From Thermoanaerobacter sp. A7A (GTDB lineage: Bacteria; Bacillota; Thermoanaerobacteria; Thermoanaerobacterales; Thermoanaerobacteraceae): a DNA stretch of 55,267 bases. A program made the translations under genes and the position numbers. Shown here in pieces: positions 43,376 through 53,174 of this stretch. The notes below the pieces were generated by a model. It had not been told where the DNA came from and made no database searches. It saw only the letters and a program-made list of their open reading frames with translations. The stretch covers positions 1-55,267 of the forward strand of contig NZ_AVAF01000176.1 of assembly GCF_000445185.1 (NCBI RefSeq), read 5' to 3'. Numbering within the stretch: the stretch's first letter is position 1; each line of letters begins with the position of its first letter.

Positions 43376-44293
43376 TTAATTCCCTATTTGTTTTAATAAT
43401 TTTTTGTTAAGTTCGTGAGCAGCGTTGTATCCCATTTGTTTTTGCCTGTGGTTCATCGCTGCTACTTCTACTATTATCGCGAGATTTCTTCCTGGTCTTA
43501 CAGGTATAGTAAGCTTTGGAACTTTGACATCTAAAAATTTGATATAATCGTCTTCTAATCCTAACCTGTCGTAGTACTTATCTTCGTCCCATTCTTCCAA
43601 TTGAATAACTAAGTCTATGTTCATAGAATTTCTAACAGAACCCACACCATACAATGTCTTTATGTCAAGTATGCCAATACCTCTTATTTCAATAAAATGC
43701 CTTATTATCTCAGGTGAACTCCCTTGAAGCTTGTCCTCACTTATCTTGCTGATTTCCACCGCATCATCAGCAACCAGTCGGTGTCCCCTTTTGATTAGCT
43801 CTAATGCCGTTTCACTTTTACCTATGCCACTTTCTCCTAATAAAAGAACACCTATACCATACACATCTACAAGGTCTCCGTGAATAGTAATTTGTGGTGC
43901 TAACTTTTCATCAAGGTAATTAATTAATCTATTTATAAACTTGGTAGAAGCTTCTTTTGTCCTTAAAAGGTATCTATCGTGTTTTTGCGCAGCATCTATG
44001 ATCTCTTGACGAATATTTAAATCTCTCGTTACAATAAGACAGGGAATGGGATAATTAAAAAACCTGTCTGCTCTTTCAGCTAATACATCATCTGGCAACT
44101 GTTCTATAAAAGTTGTTTCAACTTTTCCAATGATTTGCACTCTTTCGTAAGCAAAATGCTCATAAAAGCCGGAAAATTGTAAGCCCGGCCTATTTACATC
44201 ACGTGTAGTTATATCTATTTTATTATTTTTGGCCTCAACAATAACTTCCAAATTTAAATCCTTTATCAAAGTTTCAACAGGAATCTTATCCAC
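43376..44293 (-). CDS. hprK: HPr kinase/phosphorylase
   Basis: The protein has the N-terminal HprK domain and a C-terminal kinase domain with the P-loop LLGESGIGKSETALELIKRG, then VADDAVEI, and the signature EIRGIGILDI. It phosphorylates and dephosphorylates Ser46 of HPr, the switch of carbon catabolite repression in Firmicutes. The start is placed at GTG (44293), because GGAGGTG lies 5 nt before it. The longer frame from a TTG at 44317 would read through that ribosome site. The 305-aa length is normal. It heads a five-gene operon and is divergent from birA. Confidence 0.93.
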   Translation of the reverse strand: MDKIPVETLIKDLNLEVIVEAKNNKIDITTRDVNRPGLQFSGFYEHFAYERVQIIGKVETTFIEQLPDDVLAERADRFFNYPIPCLIVTRDLNIRQEIIDAAQKHDRYLLRTKEASTKFINRLINYLDEKLAPQITIHGDLVDVYGIGVLLLGESGIGKSETALELIKRGHRLVADDAVEISKISEDKLQGSSPEIIRHFIEIRGIGILDIKTLYGVGSVRNSMNIDLVIQLEEWDEDKYYDRLGLEDDYIKFLDVKVPKLTIPVRPGRNLAIIVEVAAMNHRQKQMGYNAAHELNKKLLKQIGN

Positions 44294-44335
44294 TTTTTCA
44301 CCTCCAGCCAGCAACAAAACGCTGCATTTAATTCA

Positions 44336-44364
44336 ATTATATTATTTAATGTAAAATAAGTAAA
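44336..44364 (-). promoter_or_regulatory. Promoter of the hprK operon
   Basis: On the minus strand TTTACT (44359-44364), a 17-nt spacer and TATAAT (44336-44341) lie about 40 nt upstream of the GTG start. Confidence 0.6.
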
Positions 44365-44398
44365 TAGACAAAACCTTTTCTTCTTGGAAGATGTAAAT

Positions 44399-44404
44399 TA
44401 TAAT
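44399..44404 (+). promoter_or_regulatory. -10 box of the birA promoter
   Basis: A TATAAT hexamer lies 36 nt upstream of the birA ATG. No convincing -35 box is seen at the right distance, and no obvious biotin-operator palindrome is present. Confidence 0.45.
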
Positions 44405-44439
44405 ATGTTTATAGCCATATAAACTTTTGAGGTGAAAAA

Positions 44440-45420
44440 ATGTTAAGGTCAAAGCTTCTTAAACTTTTAAAAGAAAACAAAGGGGAATATATCTCTGGGC
44501 AAAAACTTTCTGATCAACTCAACGTCTCAAGAACTGCTATATGGAAACATATAAATGAATTAAAAAATGAAGGATACCAAATAGAAGCCCATCACAAGCT
44601 GGGGTATATGTTAGTTTCTGAGCCTGATTTGTTAATTTATGAAGAAGTATCCCCTTATCTTACTACAAATTTTATAGGAAAAAATTATATACATAAGTTA
44701 GTCATTGATTCTACAAACAACTTCGCAAAAGAAATGGCATCAAAGGTTCCTGATGGTACAGTAATTATTGCCGAAGAGCAGATAGCAGGAAGAGGCCGAT
44801 TAGGAAGAAGTTGGATATCTCAAAAAGGCTGTGGCATCTGGATGTCTATCATTTTAAAACCAAATATACAGCCACAGGAGGCACTTAATCTCACACAAGT
44901 AGCGGCAATTTCTGTAGTCAAAGCTATTGAAGAAGTATTTCATGTAGAAAGCAAAATAAAGTGGCCAAATGATATAATACTAAACAATAAAAAAGTGTGT
45001 GGAATATTGACAGAGATGAGTTCAGAAATTGACAAAATAAACTATGTGATAATAGGAATTGGAGTCAATGTAAATTGTGACAATTTCCCTGAAGAATTAA
45101 AAGGGAAAGCCACTTCCTTGTACTTAGAAACCAACTCTAAAGTTGATAGGAAAAAACTTACCGCCAGCATTTTAAATAACCTGGAATTTTATTATAATGC
45201 ATATTTACAAAAAGGCTTTGAATACATAAGGCCTATATGCATTGAAAAGTCCATAACAATAGGAAGGCAGATAAAAGTCATTGCCAATGAAGGTGAAATT
45301 GAAGGAAAAGCTGTCACTATTGACAATAATGGAAGTTTGGTAGTAGAGACAAAAGAGGGCAAAAGACTTAGTATTATGTCAGGAGATGTGTCTGTAAGGG
45401 GGTTACTGGATTATGTTTAA
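44440..45420 (+). CDS. birA: Biotin-protein ligase / biotin operon repressor
   Basis: The 326-aa protein has an N-terminal winged helix-turn-helix (SGQKLSDQLNVSRTAIWKHI, residues about 19-38), a central ligase domain with the biotinoyl-AMP motif GRGRLGRSW and KWPNDI, and the C-terminal SH3-like domain. It attaches biotin to carboxylase subunits and, with its DNA-binding domain, can repress biotin genes. GAGGTG precedes the ATG. It is the only large plus-strand gene in the right half of the window, as a single-gene unit ending in a strong terminator. Confidence 0.93.
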   Translation: MLRSKLLKLLKENKGEYISGQKLSDQLNVSRTAIWKHINELKNEGYQIEAHHKLGYMLVSEPDLLIYEEVSPYLTTNFIGKNYIHKLVIDSTNNFAKEMASKVPDGTVIIAEEQIAGRGRLGRSWISQKGCGIWMSIILKPNIQPQEALNLTQVAAISVVKAIEEVFHVESKIKWPNDIILNNKKVCGILTEMSSEIDKINYVIIGIGVNVNCDNFPEELKGKATSLYLETNSKVDRKKLTASILNNLEFYYNAYLQKGFEYIRPICIEKSITIGRQIKVIANEGEIEGKAVTIDNNGSLVVETKEGKRLSIMSGDVSVRGLLDYV

Positions 45421-45448
45421 GCGTCAAGACAAAATCTTGACGCTTTTT
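45421..45448 (+). terminator. Rho-independent terminator of birA
   Basis: GCGTCAAGA-CAAAA-TCTTGACGC followed by TTTTTATTT forms a perfect nine-base-pair stem right after the birA stop. Its U tract overlaps the stop codon of the convergent uvrC gene. Confidence 0.9.
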
Positions 45449-47294
45449 ATTTCCTAAAATATTCATATACAGCTTGAGCAGCTTTTTCATTCATTCCTTC
45501 CACTTTTTTAAGGTCCTCCACACTTGCCCTTTTTATTTCTTCTATGGACTTGAAGGCATCATATAAGGCTTTTGCCCTTTTTTCACCTATGCCGGGGATA
45601 TTGAGAAGTTCGCTTTTAAATCTTTTGCTTTGCTTTTCTTTGTGGAAAGTTATAGCAAACCTATGGGCCTCTTCTTGTATTTGAGCAATTAAGCGAAAGG
45701 CTTTTGTAGTCATAGGTATGTCAATTTCACCTTGAGGTGACACAAGGCCTCGAGTCCTGTGTTTTGAATCTTTTACCATACCATAAACAGGAATAAAAAT
45801 ACCAAAACCACTTAACATCTGCAATACAGCATTTACATGCCCTATGCCGCCGTCTACAAATATTAAATCTGGCATTTCAGCAAATTTTGCCTTATCCTCT
45901 TTAAGTTCACCTTTTTCAATAAGCTCTTTTTCTTCAATACCGTGCAAAAAACGCCTTTCTATAACTTCTCTCATGCTCTGGTAATCGTCTTGCCCTTCAA
46001 CATATTTTACGGTAAATCTTCTGTACTGGTTTTTTTTAGGCTTGCCATCCACAAATACTACCATAGCTCCAACGTTATCCTGACCTCTTGTGTTTGAAAT
46101 ATCATAGGCTTCAATTCTCTTGGCGTAGTCGAGTCCTACTAAATTAGAAAGTTCTAATACAGCTTGGTCTTTTGAAATTTCTTCTCTTACTGATATGTCA
46201 TTCTTAAGGGCTTCCAAAGCATTTTGATAAACCATATCCACCAGTTCTTTTTTCTTACCTCTTACAGGAATTGTTATAAAAACTTTGTTGCCTCTCTTTT
46301 GCGATAACCATTCACTGAGAAGCTCTCTTTCGTCTAATTCCACATCAGTTATTATTTCTTTGGGAATGTAAGGAGCACCTTCATAAAATTGCTTTATAAA
46401 GGAAGAGATTATTTCTCCTCTTTCCATGCCTTCTGTATTTTTCATATAATAATGCTCTCTTCCGCTTAATTTTCCATCTCGTACAAAGAACACCTGTATA
46501 CAGGAAATATCCGCACTTCGGGCCATTGAAATTATATCCTGTTCATCTTCTCCTACTGATACCACTTTTTGCTTTTCTGACGTCCTTTCAATAGCAAAAA
46601 TCTGGTCTCTAATCCTCGCCGCTTCCTCGAACCTCAATTCTTCTGCCGCTTTTTGCATGTCTTCTTTAAGTTTTTGTATGAGCCAATCCCTCTTTCCATC
46701 AAGAAAGAGAACTGCCTGATCAACTAATTTTCTATAATCTTCTTTATTTATTTTGTTAGTACAAGGAGCAGAACACAATCCTATGTGGTAATAGAGACAT
46801 TCTCTTACTTTACCAATGTCTTTTTCAATATTTCTGTTACATGTCCTTACTGGAAACATTTTTCTGACAAGTTTTATAGTCTCCCTCACTGCAAAGGCAC
46901 TGCTATAAGGGCCAAAATATTTAGCTCCATCTGGCTCAATTCTTCTTGTAAACATTATGCGGGGATACTCTTCATTTACTGTAACTTTAATATAGGGGTA
47001 ATTTTTGTCATCTTTTAATAATACATTATACTTAGGCTTATACTTTTTAATTAAGTTACATTCCAACATTAAAGCCTCAAGTTCAGTATCAGTGACAATG
47101 TACTCAAAGTCTTCCACATGAGAAAGCATTACTTTTACTTTTGGCAATTGATTTTCTTTATTTTGAAAATACTGTCTCACTCTGTTTTTGAGAACTACTG
47201 CTTTTCCTACGTAAATTATTTTGCCGCTTTTGTCTTTCATTATATAAACACCAGGTTTTTCAGGCAAAAGTTTTAATTTCTCTTCTATGTTCAT
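45447..47294 (-). CDS. uvrC: UvrABC excinuclease subunit C
   Basis: The 615-aa protein has the GIY-YIG nuclease at its N-terminus (KPGVYIMKDKSGKIIYVGKA, residues about 13-32), a UVR coiled-coil motif (LRFEEAARIRDQI), the RNase-H-like 5' nuclease domain (AYDISNTRGQDNVGAMVVF) and C-terminal helix-hairpin-helix motifs (LLNIPGIGEKRAKALYDAF). It makes both cuts around DNA lesions loaded by UvrA/UvrB, which are encoded about 6 kb upstream on the same strand. Length and domains are complete. Confidence 0.95.
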   Translation of the reverse strand: MNIEEKLKLLPEKPGVYIMKDKSGKIIYVGKAVVLKNRVRQYFQNKENQLPKVKVMLSHVEDFEYIVTDTELEALMLECNLIKKYKPKYNVLLKDDKNYPYIKVTVNEEYPRIMFTRRIEPDGAKYFGPYSSAFAVRETIKLVRKMFPVRTCNRNIEKDIGKVRECLYYHIGLCSAPCTNKINKEDYRKLVDQAVLFLDGKRDWLIQKLKEDMQKAAEELRFEEAARIRDQIFAIERTSEKQKVVSVGEDEQDIISMARSADISCIQVFFVRDGKLSGREHYYMKNTEGMERGEIISSFIKQFYEGAPYIPKEIITDVELDERELLSEWLSQKRGNKVFITIPVRGKKKELVDMVYQNALEALKNDISVREEISKDQAVLELSNLVGLDYAKRIEAYDISNTRGQDNVGAMVVFVDGKPKKNQYRRFTVKYVEGQDDYQSMREVIERRFLHGIEEKELIEKGELKEDKAKFAEMPDLIFVDGGIGHVNAVLQMLSGFGIFIPVYGMVKDSKHRTRGLVSPQGEIDIPMTTKAFRLIAQIQEEAHRFAITFHKEKQSKRFKSELLNIPGIGEKRAKALYDAFKSIEEIKRASVEDLKKVEGMNEKAAQAVYEYFRK

Positions 47295-47313
47295 TGTCCA
47301 TCACCTTAGAATT

Positions 47314-48738
47314 TCATTTAGTTAAATAAGATCTTATTATATCTCTTGCTATAGGCGCTGCTACTTTCCCACCTTCACCACCATTTTCAACTATTACACT
47401 TACGACAATTTGTGGATTTTCGGCAGGTGCAAAACCTACAAACCACGCATGGGGAGCACCGTGAGGATTTTCTGCAGTCCCAGTTTTACCTGCAACTGTA
47501 ATACCAGGAATTTGTGCAGCTTTACCTGTCCCCTCTTTATCGTTAACTGCGCCTATCATCAATTGTTTAATAGTATCTGCCACTTTTTTTGATATAGGAT
47601 TCAAATACTGCGAAGGAGTGCTCTTTTCGATGACTGTACCTGAAATAGGATCTGCCACGTATCTCATCAAATAAGGTTTCATTATAACCCCATCATTTGC
47701 AACGGCAGAAGCAACCAATGCCATTGTAAGAGGTGTTACAAGGATTTTACCCTGTCCTATAGAAGTTTCTGCTAAAGCAACTTTCCCTTCAATAGGAGGA
47801 AAATAATTTTTTGCTGTATCTATTTCTAAAGGAACTCTCTTATCCAACCCAAAATTATATGCCATTGACTGTAAATTTTCACTGCCTAAATCTAAACCTA
47901 TCTGTATAAAAAAGGAATTACAGGATCTATAAAAAGCTTGTTTAAAATCCTCTATTCCATGAGCAATGCCTCCAAAATCATTTATCCTGTTGCCATCCAC
48001 AATTATATATCCTTTGCAATCAAAAGTCTTGTTATATAACTCAGGTTCATATGTCAAAACTGCTGCAGTAGTTACAATCTTAAAGACAGAACCAGGGGGA
48101 TACAAACCTTGTGTAGCTCTATTTAAAACCACGTTATCTGGGCTTGTCATTATTTCTTTCCAATTCTCCCCTAAAGTATTAGGGTCATAAGAAGGGGTAG
48201 AGACCATGGCTAAGATTTCCCCTGTTTTAGGATTTAAAGCCACCACTGCTCCTTTTTTTCCTTCCATCTCTTTATAAGCAAGGTCTTGAAGAGTTTTATC
48301 TATTGTCAAATATACATTATCACCTACCTGCCCTTTTGCTAAAACCAATTTCCTTAGAATAATTATTGGGTCATTTCCTACCATTCCAAGTAATTCTCTG
48401 TCATAAGCCTTTTCTATTCCTGCATTTCCCTGTTGATATATTCTACGGCTATACCCTATTACTTGAGCAAAAGCAGAACCATCTAAGTATTCTCTTTTTT
48501 GGGAACCATCTGCTTCAATTATACTCTTTGCAAGTACAATTCCATTTCTATCTAAAATACTACCTCGTAATATCTTTTTTTCTTGTTCTATAAGCCTACG
48601 ATTATAAACACTATAAGAACTGGTAATTAATCTATCTCTTTCATATATCTGAAAATAAGTTAAATACGCGATTAAACCGAAAAAAAGTACAGAAAAAACT
48701 CCAAAGAGAATTTTAATATTGCGATTCAAATTGGACAT
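47314..48738 (-). CDS. Class B penicillin-binding protein (peptidoglycan transpeptidase)
   Basis: The 474-aa protein has one N-terminal membrane anchor (residues about 8-29), a short dimerisation/pedestal region and a transpeptidase domain. Active-site motifs are SVFK (Ser217, Lys220), SCN and KTG in VAGKTGTAE. It cross-links peptidoglycan together with the SEDS glycosyltransferase encoded just upstream. Its ATG lies inside the last codons of that gene (26-nt overlap) with AAGGAGGA 8 nt before it, so coupling is tight. The small size is like the PbpA group that pairs with FtsW/RodA beside FHA genes in Clostridia and Actinobacteria. Confidence 0.9.
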   Translation of the reverse strand: MSNLNRNIKILFGVFSVLFFGLIAYLTYFQIYERDRLITSSYSVYNRRLIEQEKKILRGSILDRNGIVLAKSIIEADGSQKREYLDGSAFAQVIGYSRRIYQQGNAGIEKAYDRELLGMVGNDPIIILRKLVLAKGQVGDNVYLTIDKTLQDLAYKEMEGKKGAVVALNPKTGEILAMVSTPSYDPNTLGENWKEIMTSPDNVVLNRATQGLYPPGSVFKIVTTAAVLTYEPELYNKTFDCKGYIIVDGNRINDFGGIAHGIEDFKQAFYRSCNSFFIQIGLDLGSENLQSMAYNFGLDKRVPLEIDTAKNYFPPIEGKVALAETSIGQGKILVTPLTMALVASAVANDGVIMKPYLMRYVADPISGTVIEKSTPSQYLNPISKKVADTIKQLMIGAVNDKEGTGKAAQIPGITVAGKTGTAENPHGAPHAWFVGFAPAENPQIVVSVIVENGGEGGKVAAPIARDIIRSYLTK

Positions 48739-49957
48739 CTTGTTGTTCCTCCTTAAGAGCTATGCCATTGAGCATACCCAATGTCACAAAGCTCATCACC
48801 ATAGAACTACCGCCATAACTTACAAAGGGAAGGGTTACCCCTGTCAGCGGTATAAATTTTATAACCCCACCAATTATAGTAAAAACCTGTAAGCTAAACA
48901 TTGAAATGAGTCCCGTAGCTACTAACGCACCAAACCCGTCTTTAGCATTTAATGCTACTTTAATCCCTCTATACATTATAACAAAATACACAAGGATTAT
49001 AGCTACAGCTCCTAAAAGTCCAAATTCCTCACAAATTGCTGAAAAAATGAAATCACTTGCAACCACAGGTATATACTCTGGATGCCCCATGCCAAGACCT
49101 GTGCCAAAAAATCCTCCTGCTGCAATAGCAAAAAGAGATTGTACAATTTGATATGTCTTCCCCGGTACATCCATCCAAGGATTCAACCATGCCTCAATTC
49201 TTACTCTTACGTGCCAAAACAAAAAGTAGGATATTATGCCTCCTAAAACAAATAGCCCAATCCCTACTGCTGTGTACAATAGATTAGAAGTAGAGACAAA
49301 AATTAATAATACTGTAGTAGCATAAAATAAAAACGCCATCCCTAAGTCTTTTTCTAATACAAATATTCCTAGAATTGCAAGAGTTATTAATCCTAAAATA
49401 ATTATGTCTTTTGTTTCTCTCCTGGTGCACAAATATTTTGCCAAAAAAATTATATATATTATCTTAGCAAGTTCAGCTGGCTGAACATATATGCCGTCAA
49501 AAGTAAGCCAGTTTTTAGCACCACCTATCTCTCTTCCAAAAATTAATGTTGAGCCCAGTAGTGCTATTGTAAGTGCAATGTAAATAGCTTCCCCATATTT
49601 GAGTTTATAGAGTAAATCGTAGTATTTTGAAATATATGAGGAAATGAAGTAAAGTAAAAATCCTATTGCAATCCAAACAATCTGCTTTATGAGCAAATCT
49701 GGAGTAACCCTGTATATCATTATAAGTCCCATTTCTGTTAAAAAAGAAGTTAAAATGATAAATTGGATTTCACCCAATGGAAACAATCTTACATGTAAGT
49801 AATAAACAATATAAATTAATATTGGAAATGCTAATGTAAAATATATTGTGTCAAATCCCTTCGGTTTATTGTGTATAAAAAGCAGTAAAAAGGCTATTAC
49901 AAATATCCAAAAAACATTTTTCATAGCTTTAGATCCGGTTTTTATATATTCTTCCAT
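48713..49957 (-). CDS. FtsW/RodA/SpoVE (SEDS) family peptidoglycan polymerase
   Basis: The 414-aa membrane protein has about ten hydrophobic segments and SEDS signatures: GGAKNWLTFDGIYVQPAELA, the charged EKDLGMAFLFY region, and the C-terminal PLTGVTLPFVSYGGSSMVMS. SEDS proteins polymerise lipid II and work with a class B PBP, here the next gene. Whether its main role is elongation, division or sporulation cannot be told. It follows the FHA gene by 10 nt. Confidence 0.92.
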   Translation of the reverse strand: MEEYIKTGSKAMKNVFWIFVIAFLLLFIHNKPKGFDTIYFTLAFPILIYIVYYLHVRLFPLGEIQFIILTSFLTEMGLIMIYRVTPDLLIKQIVWIAIGFLLYFISSYISKYYDLLYKLKYGEAIYIALTIALLGSTLIFGREIGGAKNWLTFDGIYVQPAELAKIIYIIFLAKYLCTRRETKDIIILGLITLAILGIFVLEKDLGMAFLFYATTVLLIFVSTSNLLYTAVGIGLFVLGGIISYFLFWHVRVRIEAWLNPWMDVPGKTYQIVQSLFAIAAGGFFGTGLGMGHPEYIPVVASDFIFSAICEEFGLLGAVAIILVYFVIMYRGIKVALNAKDGFGALVATGLISMFSLQVFTIIGGVIKFIPLTGVTLPFVSYGGSSMVMSFVTLGMLNGIALKEEQQDVQFESQY

Positions 49958-49967
49958 AAGATTTCAC

Positions 49968-50372
49968 CTACAAAATAAATTTGAGTTCAACATCACCTAA
50001 AGTAATTACATCGTTATTCCTTATTTTAGCAATTCCTTTTATTCTTTTGCCATTAACAAAAGTGCCATTTGTACTGTTTAAATCTTGTATATAAAACCTT
50101 TTGCCCCTCTTTCGTATGATAGCATGCCGTGCAGACACATAAGGGCTTTCAATTACTATATCACATTCCTCCGACCTTCCTATAGTAGTAACTTCAAAAA
50201 GATTAAAAGTCCTTTCTCCATTTAAAAAAGAAAGTTTTGCAGAGGTTATTTGCCTCTCATATCTTGCCCCTTTTATGTCCATATACACTATTTTAAAAAC
50301 CCTGTATAAAAACAGGTAGATGAGAAAAATAAGGACATATTTTAATATCTGAGAAGCTATGGCATAATACAT
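49968..50372 (-). CDS. Membrane-anchored FHA-domain protein
   Basis: The 134-aa protein has one N-terminal membrane helix (residues about 8-25) and a C-terminal FHA domain: TTIGRSEECDIVIESPYVSA then RHAIIRKRG, and LNSTNGTFVNGKRI. FHA domains bind phosphothreonine, so it probably links a Ser/Thr kinase signal to the cell-wall enzymes encoded right after it (SEDS polymerase and PBP). The FHA-SEDS-PBP order is also known from Actinobacteria. It lies 9 nt after uvrA. Confidence 0.9.
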   Translation of the reverse strand: MYYAIASQILKYVLIFLIYLFLYRVFKIVYMDIKGARYERQITSAKLSFLNGERTFNLFEVTTIGRSEECDIVIESPYVSARHAIIRKRGKRFYIQDLNSTNGTFVNGKRIKGIAKIRNNDVITLGDVELKFIL

Positions 50373-50381
50373 AAATTCACC

Positions 50382-53165
50382 TCATTTTTGAGAAAGGACT
50401 TTTTTCAAAAACCATCCAGTATAAGAATTCTCATTAGCAGCAATTTCCTCAGGTGTCCCTGTAGCTATTACCATTCCACCTTTGTCTCCACCTTCTGGTC
50501 CTAAGTCAATAATATAGTCTGCACTTTTTATGACATCTAAGTTGTGTTCAATTACAATAACAGTGTTACCTGCATCAGTTAATCTATTTAAAACATCAAG
50601 AAGCCTATGCACATCTGCAAAATGTAATCCAGTTGTAGGCTCATCCAAAATATATAATGTCTTACCTGTAGGTCTTTTAGAAAGTTCAGTAGCTAATTTT
50701 ACTCTTTGGGCTTCTCCTCCTGAAAGCTGAGTAGAAGGTTGCCCTAGTTTAATATATCCTAGTCCTACATCATACAAAGTCATCAATTTATTTTTTATCC
50801 TAGGTATATTTTCAAAAAACACTAACGCTTCTTCTACCGTCATATTAAGTACATCCGAAATATTTTTTCCTTTATATTTTACTTCCAATGTTTCCCTATT
50901 ATACCTTTGACCCTTGCACACTTCACAAGGGACATACACATCCGGCAAAAAGTTCATCTCAATTTTAATTATACCATCTCCTCCACAGGCTTCACACCTT
51001 CCACCTTTAACGTTAAAACTAAATCTCCCTGGTTTATAGCCTCTCATTTTAGCTTCTGGGGTATTTGCAAAAACCTCTCTTATATAGTCGAAAACTCCTG
51101 TATATGTAGCAGGATTTGAGCGAGGAGTCCTGCCTATAGGAGACTGGTCAATATTTATTACTTTATCTATATTATCGATACCCTCTATTGCATCGTGCAT
51201 ACCTGGTTTATCTTTGGACTTATAAATCTTCTGTGCCAATGCTTTGTACAGTATCTCATTTATAAGGGTGCTTTTGCCTGAGCCAGAAACCCCTGTAACG
51301 CATATAAATACTCCAAGAGGGAAAACCACATCTATATTTTTTAAATTGTTTTCCTTCGCTCCTTTCACTATTAAAGCTTTTCCATTAGGTTTTCTCCTCT
51401 GTTTTGGCACTTCTATCTTTATTTTGCCACTTAAATACTGTCCTGTAATTGACTTTTCACATTTTAACACATCTTCTATCGTACCCGCAACTACAATTTC
51501 TCCTCCATGCTCACCTGCACCTGGTCCTACATCCACAATGTAGTCTGCCGCATATATTGTATCCTCGTCGTGCTCTACTACTATAAGAGTATTGCCTTGG
51601 TCTCTTAATTTTTTCAAGGAATTTATAAGTCTTTCATTATCTCTTTGATGAAGTCCAATGCTGGGTTCGTCCAAGATATATGTGACTCCTACAAGTCCAG
51701 AACCTATCTGACTTGCCAATCTTATCCTTTGTGCTTCTCCACCTGATAAAGTAGCTGCGGGCCTTGACAGAGTCAAATAATCAAGGCCTACATCTACAAG
51801 AAAACTAAGCCTTGCTTTTATTTCTTTTAAAATTGGCTTTGCAATAATCTCATGTCTTTCTGTTAATTTGAGTTGGTCAATAAATTTTATAAGCTCGCCA
51901 ACAGAAAGGTCTGTCATTTCTTTTATGGAAAGTCCACCAACAGTCACAGCTAACGCTTCTGGCTTTAATCTTGCTCCATGGCATGCAGGACAAGTAACCG
52001 GTCTCATATACTTTTCTATCTCTTCTTTTATAAAATCTGAAGAAGTATTGTTGTACCTTCTTTCAAGATTGTTTACTATCCCTTCAAATCCATAGGACTT
52101 TCCTTTTGTATCTTTGCCATAAAGCAGTACATTTTTTAAATCTTCACTAAACTTTTCATAAGGAGTATTCTCTGTATATCCAAAATGTTCAATCAATCTT
52201 AAAATGTTGTAATAAGCATAACTATCCTGTGAAGCAACAATCCCCGGCAACAACCCATTTGCTAATGATTTTTTAGGGTCTTGTATTAAAAGCTCTGGAT
52301 CTACCTTCATAAATTCTCCCAATCCGGTGCAAACAGGACAAGCCCCATAAGGGCTATTGAAGGAAAACATTCTCGGAGAGAGCTCCTCAATACTTATGTT
52401 GCACTCTGTACAAGCGTATTTTTCAGAGAGTGTAAAGCTTTCTCCGTCTATTACATCAATAGTAACTATCCCATCTGCTAATTTTAAAGCTGTTTCTATC
52501 GAATCCGTCAGCCTCATGTCAATTCCCGGTTTTATAATAATCCTATCTACTACGACTTCAATAGTATGCTTTTTATTTTTATCAAGCTTAATCTCCTCAT
52601 TTATATCGTACATTACTCCATCAATTTTCACTCTGACATATCCACTCTTTTTTATATCATTTAAAAGCTTAGCATATTCCCCTTTTCTTCCTCTAATAAC
52701 AGGAGCCAGTACCTGTATCCTTGTACCTTCTGGCAATTCTTTGACCCTGTCCACCATCTGATCTATAGTTTGCATGCTAATCTCTCTCCCGCAAACAGGA
52801 CAATGGGGAATCCCAGCCCTTGCATATAAAAGTCTTAGATAGTCGTAAATCTCAGTTATCGTTCCTACCGTAGAACGAGGGTTTTTATTTGTGGTCTTTT
52901 GGTCTATAGATATTGCCGGTGAAAGGCCTTCTATATAATCAACGTCTGGTTTGTCCATTTGTCCTAAAAATTGCCTTGCATAAGCTGACAAAGACTCCAC
53001 ATATCTTCTCTGACCTTCGGCATAAAGGGTATCAAAGGCAAGAGAAGATTTGCCAGAGCCTGATAAACCCGTTATTACAGTTAACTTATCTCGTGGAATC
53101 TCCAAATCTATATTTTTTAAATTGTGAACTCTTGCCCCTTTAATTACAATTTTGTCCTTCCCCAT
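50382..53165 (-). CDS. uvrA: UvrABC excinuclease subunit A
   Basis: The 927-aa protein has two ABC ATPase modules. Walker A loops are [20 protein letters not shown] (residues about 33-52) and [16 protein letters not shown] (about 630), signature loops [12 protein letters not shown] and [12 protein letters not shown], and Walker B ILDEPS and [13 protein letters not shown]. Zinc-finger pairs are CPVC, CTEC...CPVC, CPACHG and CEACGGDG...CEVCKG. UvrA dimers find helix-distorting lesions and load UvrB, encoded 9 nt upstream. Length is slightly under the usual 940, within normal range. Confidence 0.96.
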   Translation of the reverse strand: MGKDKIVIKGARVHNLKNIDLEIPRDKLTVITGLSGSGKSSLAFDTLYAEGQRRYVESLSAYARQFLGQMDKPDVDYIEGLSPAISIDQKTTNKNPRSTVGTITEIYDYLRLLYARAGIPHCPVCGREISMQTIDQMVDRVKELPEGTRIQVLAPVIRGRKGEYAKLLNDIKKSGYVRVKIDGVMYDINEEIKLDKNKKHTIEVVVDRIIIKPGIDMRLTDSIETALKLADGIVTIDVIDGESFTLSEKYACTECNISIEELSPRMFSFNSPYGACPVCTGLGEFMKVDPELLIQDPKKSLANGLLPGIVASQDSYAYYNILRLIEHFGYTENTPYEKFSEDLKNVLLYGKDTKGKSYGFEGIVNNLERRYNNTSSDFIKEEIEKYMRPVTCPACHGARLKPEALAVTVGGLSIKEMTDLSVGELIKFIDQLKLTERHEIIAKPILKEIKARLSFLVDVGLDYLTLSRPAATLSGGEAQRIRLASQIGSGLVGVTYILDEPSIGLHQRDNERLINSLKKLRDQGNTLIVVEHDEDTIYAADYIVDVGPGAGEHGGEIVVAGTIEDVLKCEKSITGQYLSGKIKIEVPKQRRKPNGKALIVKGAKENNLKNIDVVFPLGVFICVTGVSGSGKSTLINEILYKALAQKIYKSKDKPGMHDAIEGIDNIDKVINIDQSPIGRTPRSNPATYTGVFDYIREVFANTPEAKMRGYKPGRFSFNVKGGRCEACGGDGIIKIEMNFLPDVYVPCEVCKGQRYNRETLEVKYKGKNISDVLNMTVEEALVFFENIPRIKNKLMTLYDVGLGYIKLGQPSTQLSGGEAQRVKLATELSKRPTGKTLYILDEPTTGLHFADVHRLLDVLNRLTDAGNTVIVIEHNLDVIKSADYIIDLGPEGGDKGGMVIATGTPEEIAANENSYTGWFLKKVLSQK

Positions 53166-53174
53166 GATTTCACC

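Noticed and set aside
52357-52761. 134-aa plus-strand open frame
   Set aside because: It is fully antisense to uvrA in a well-conserved coding region and has Ser/Ile-rich shadow composition.
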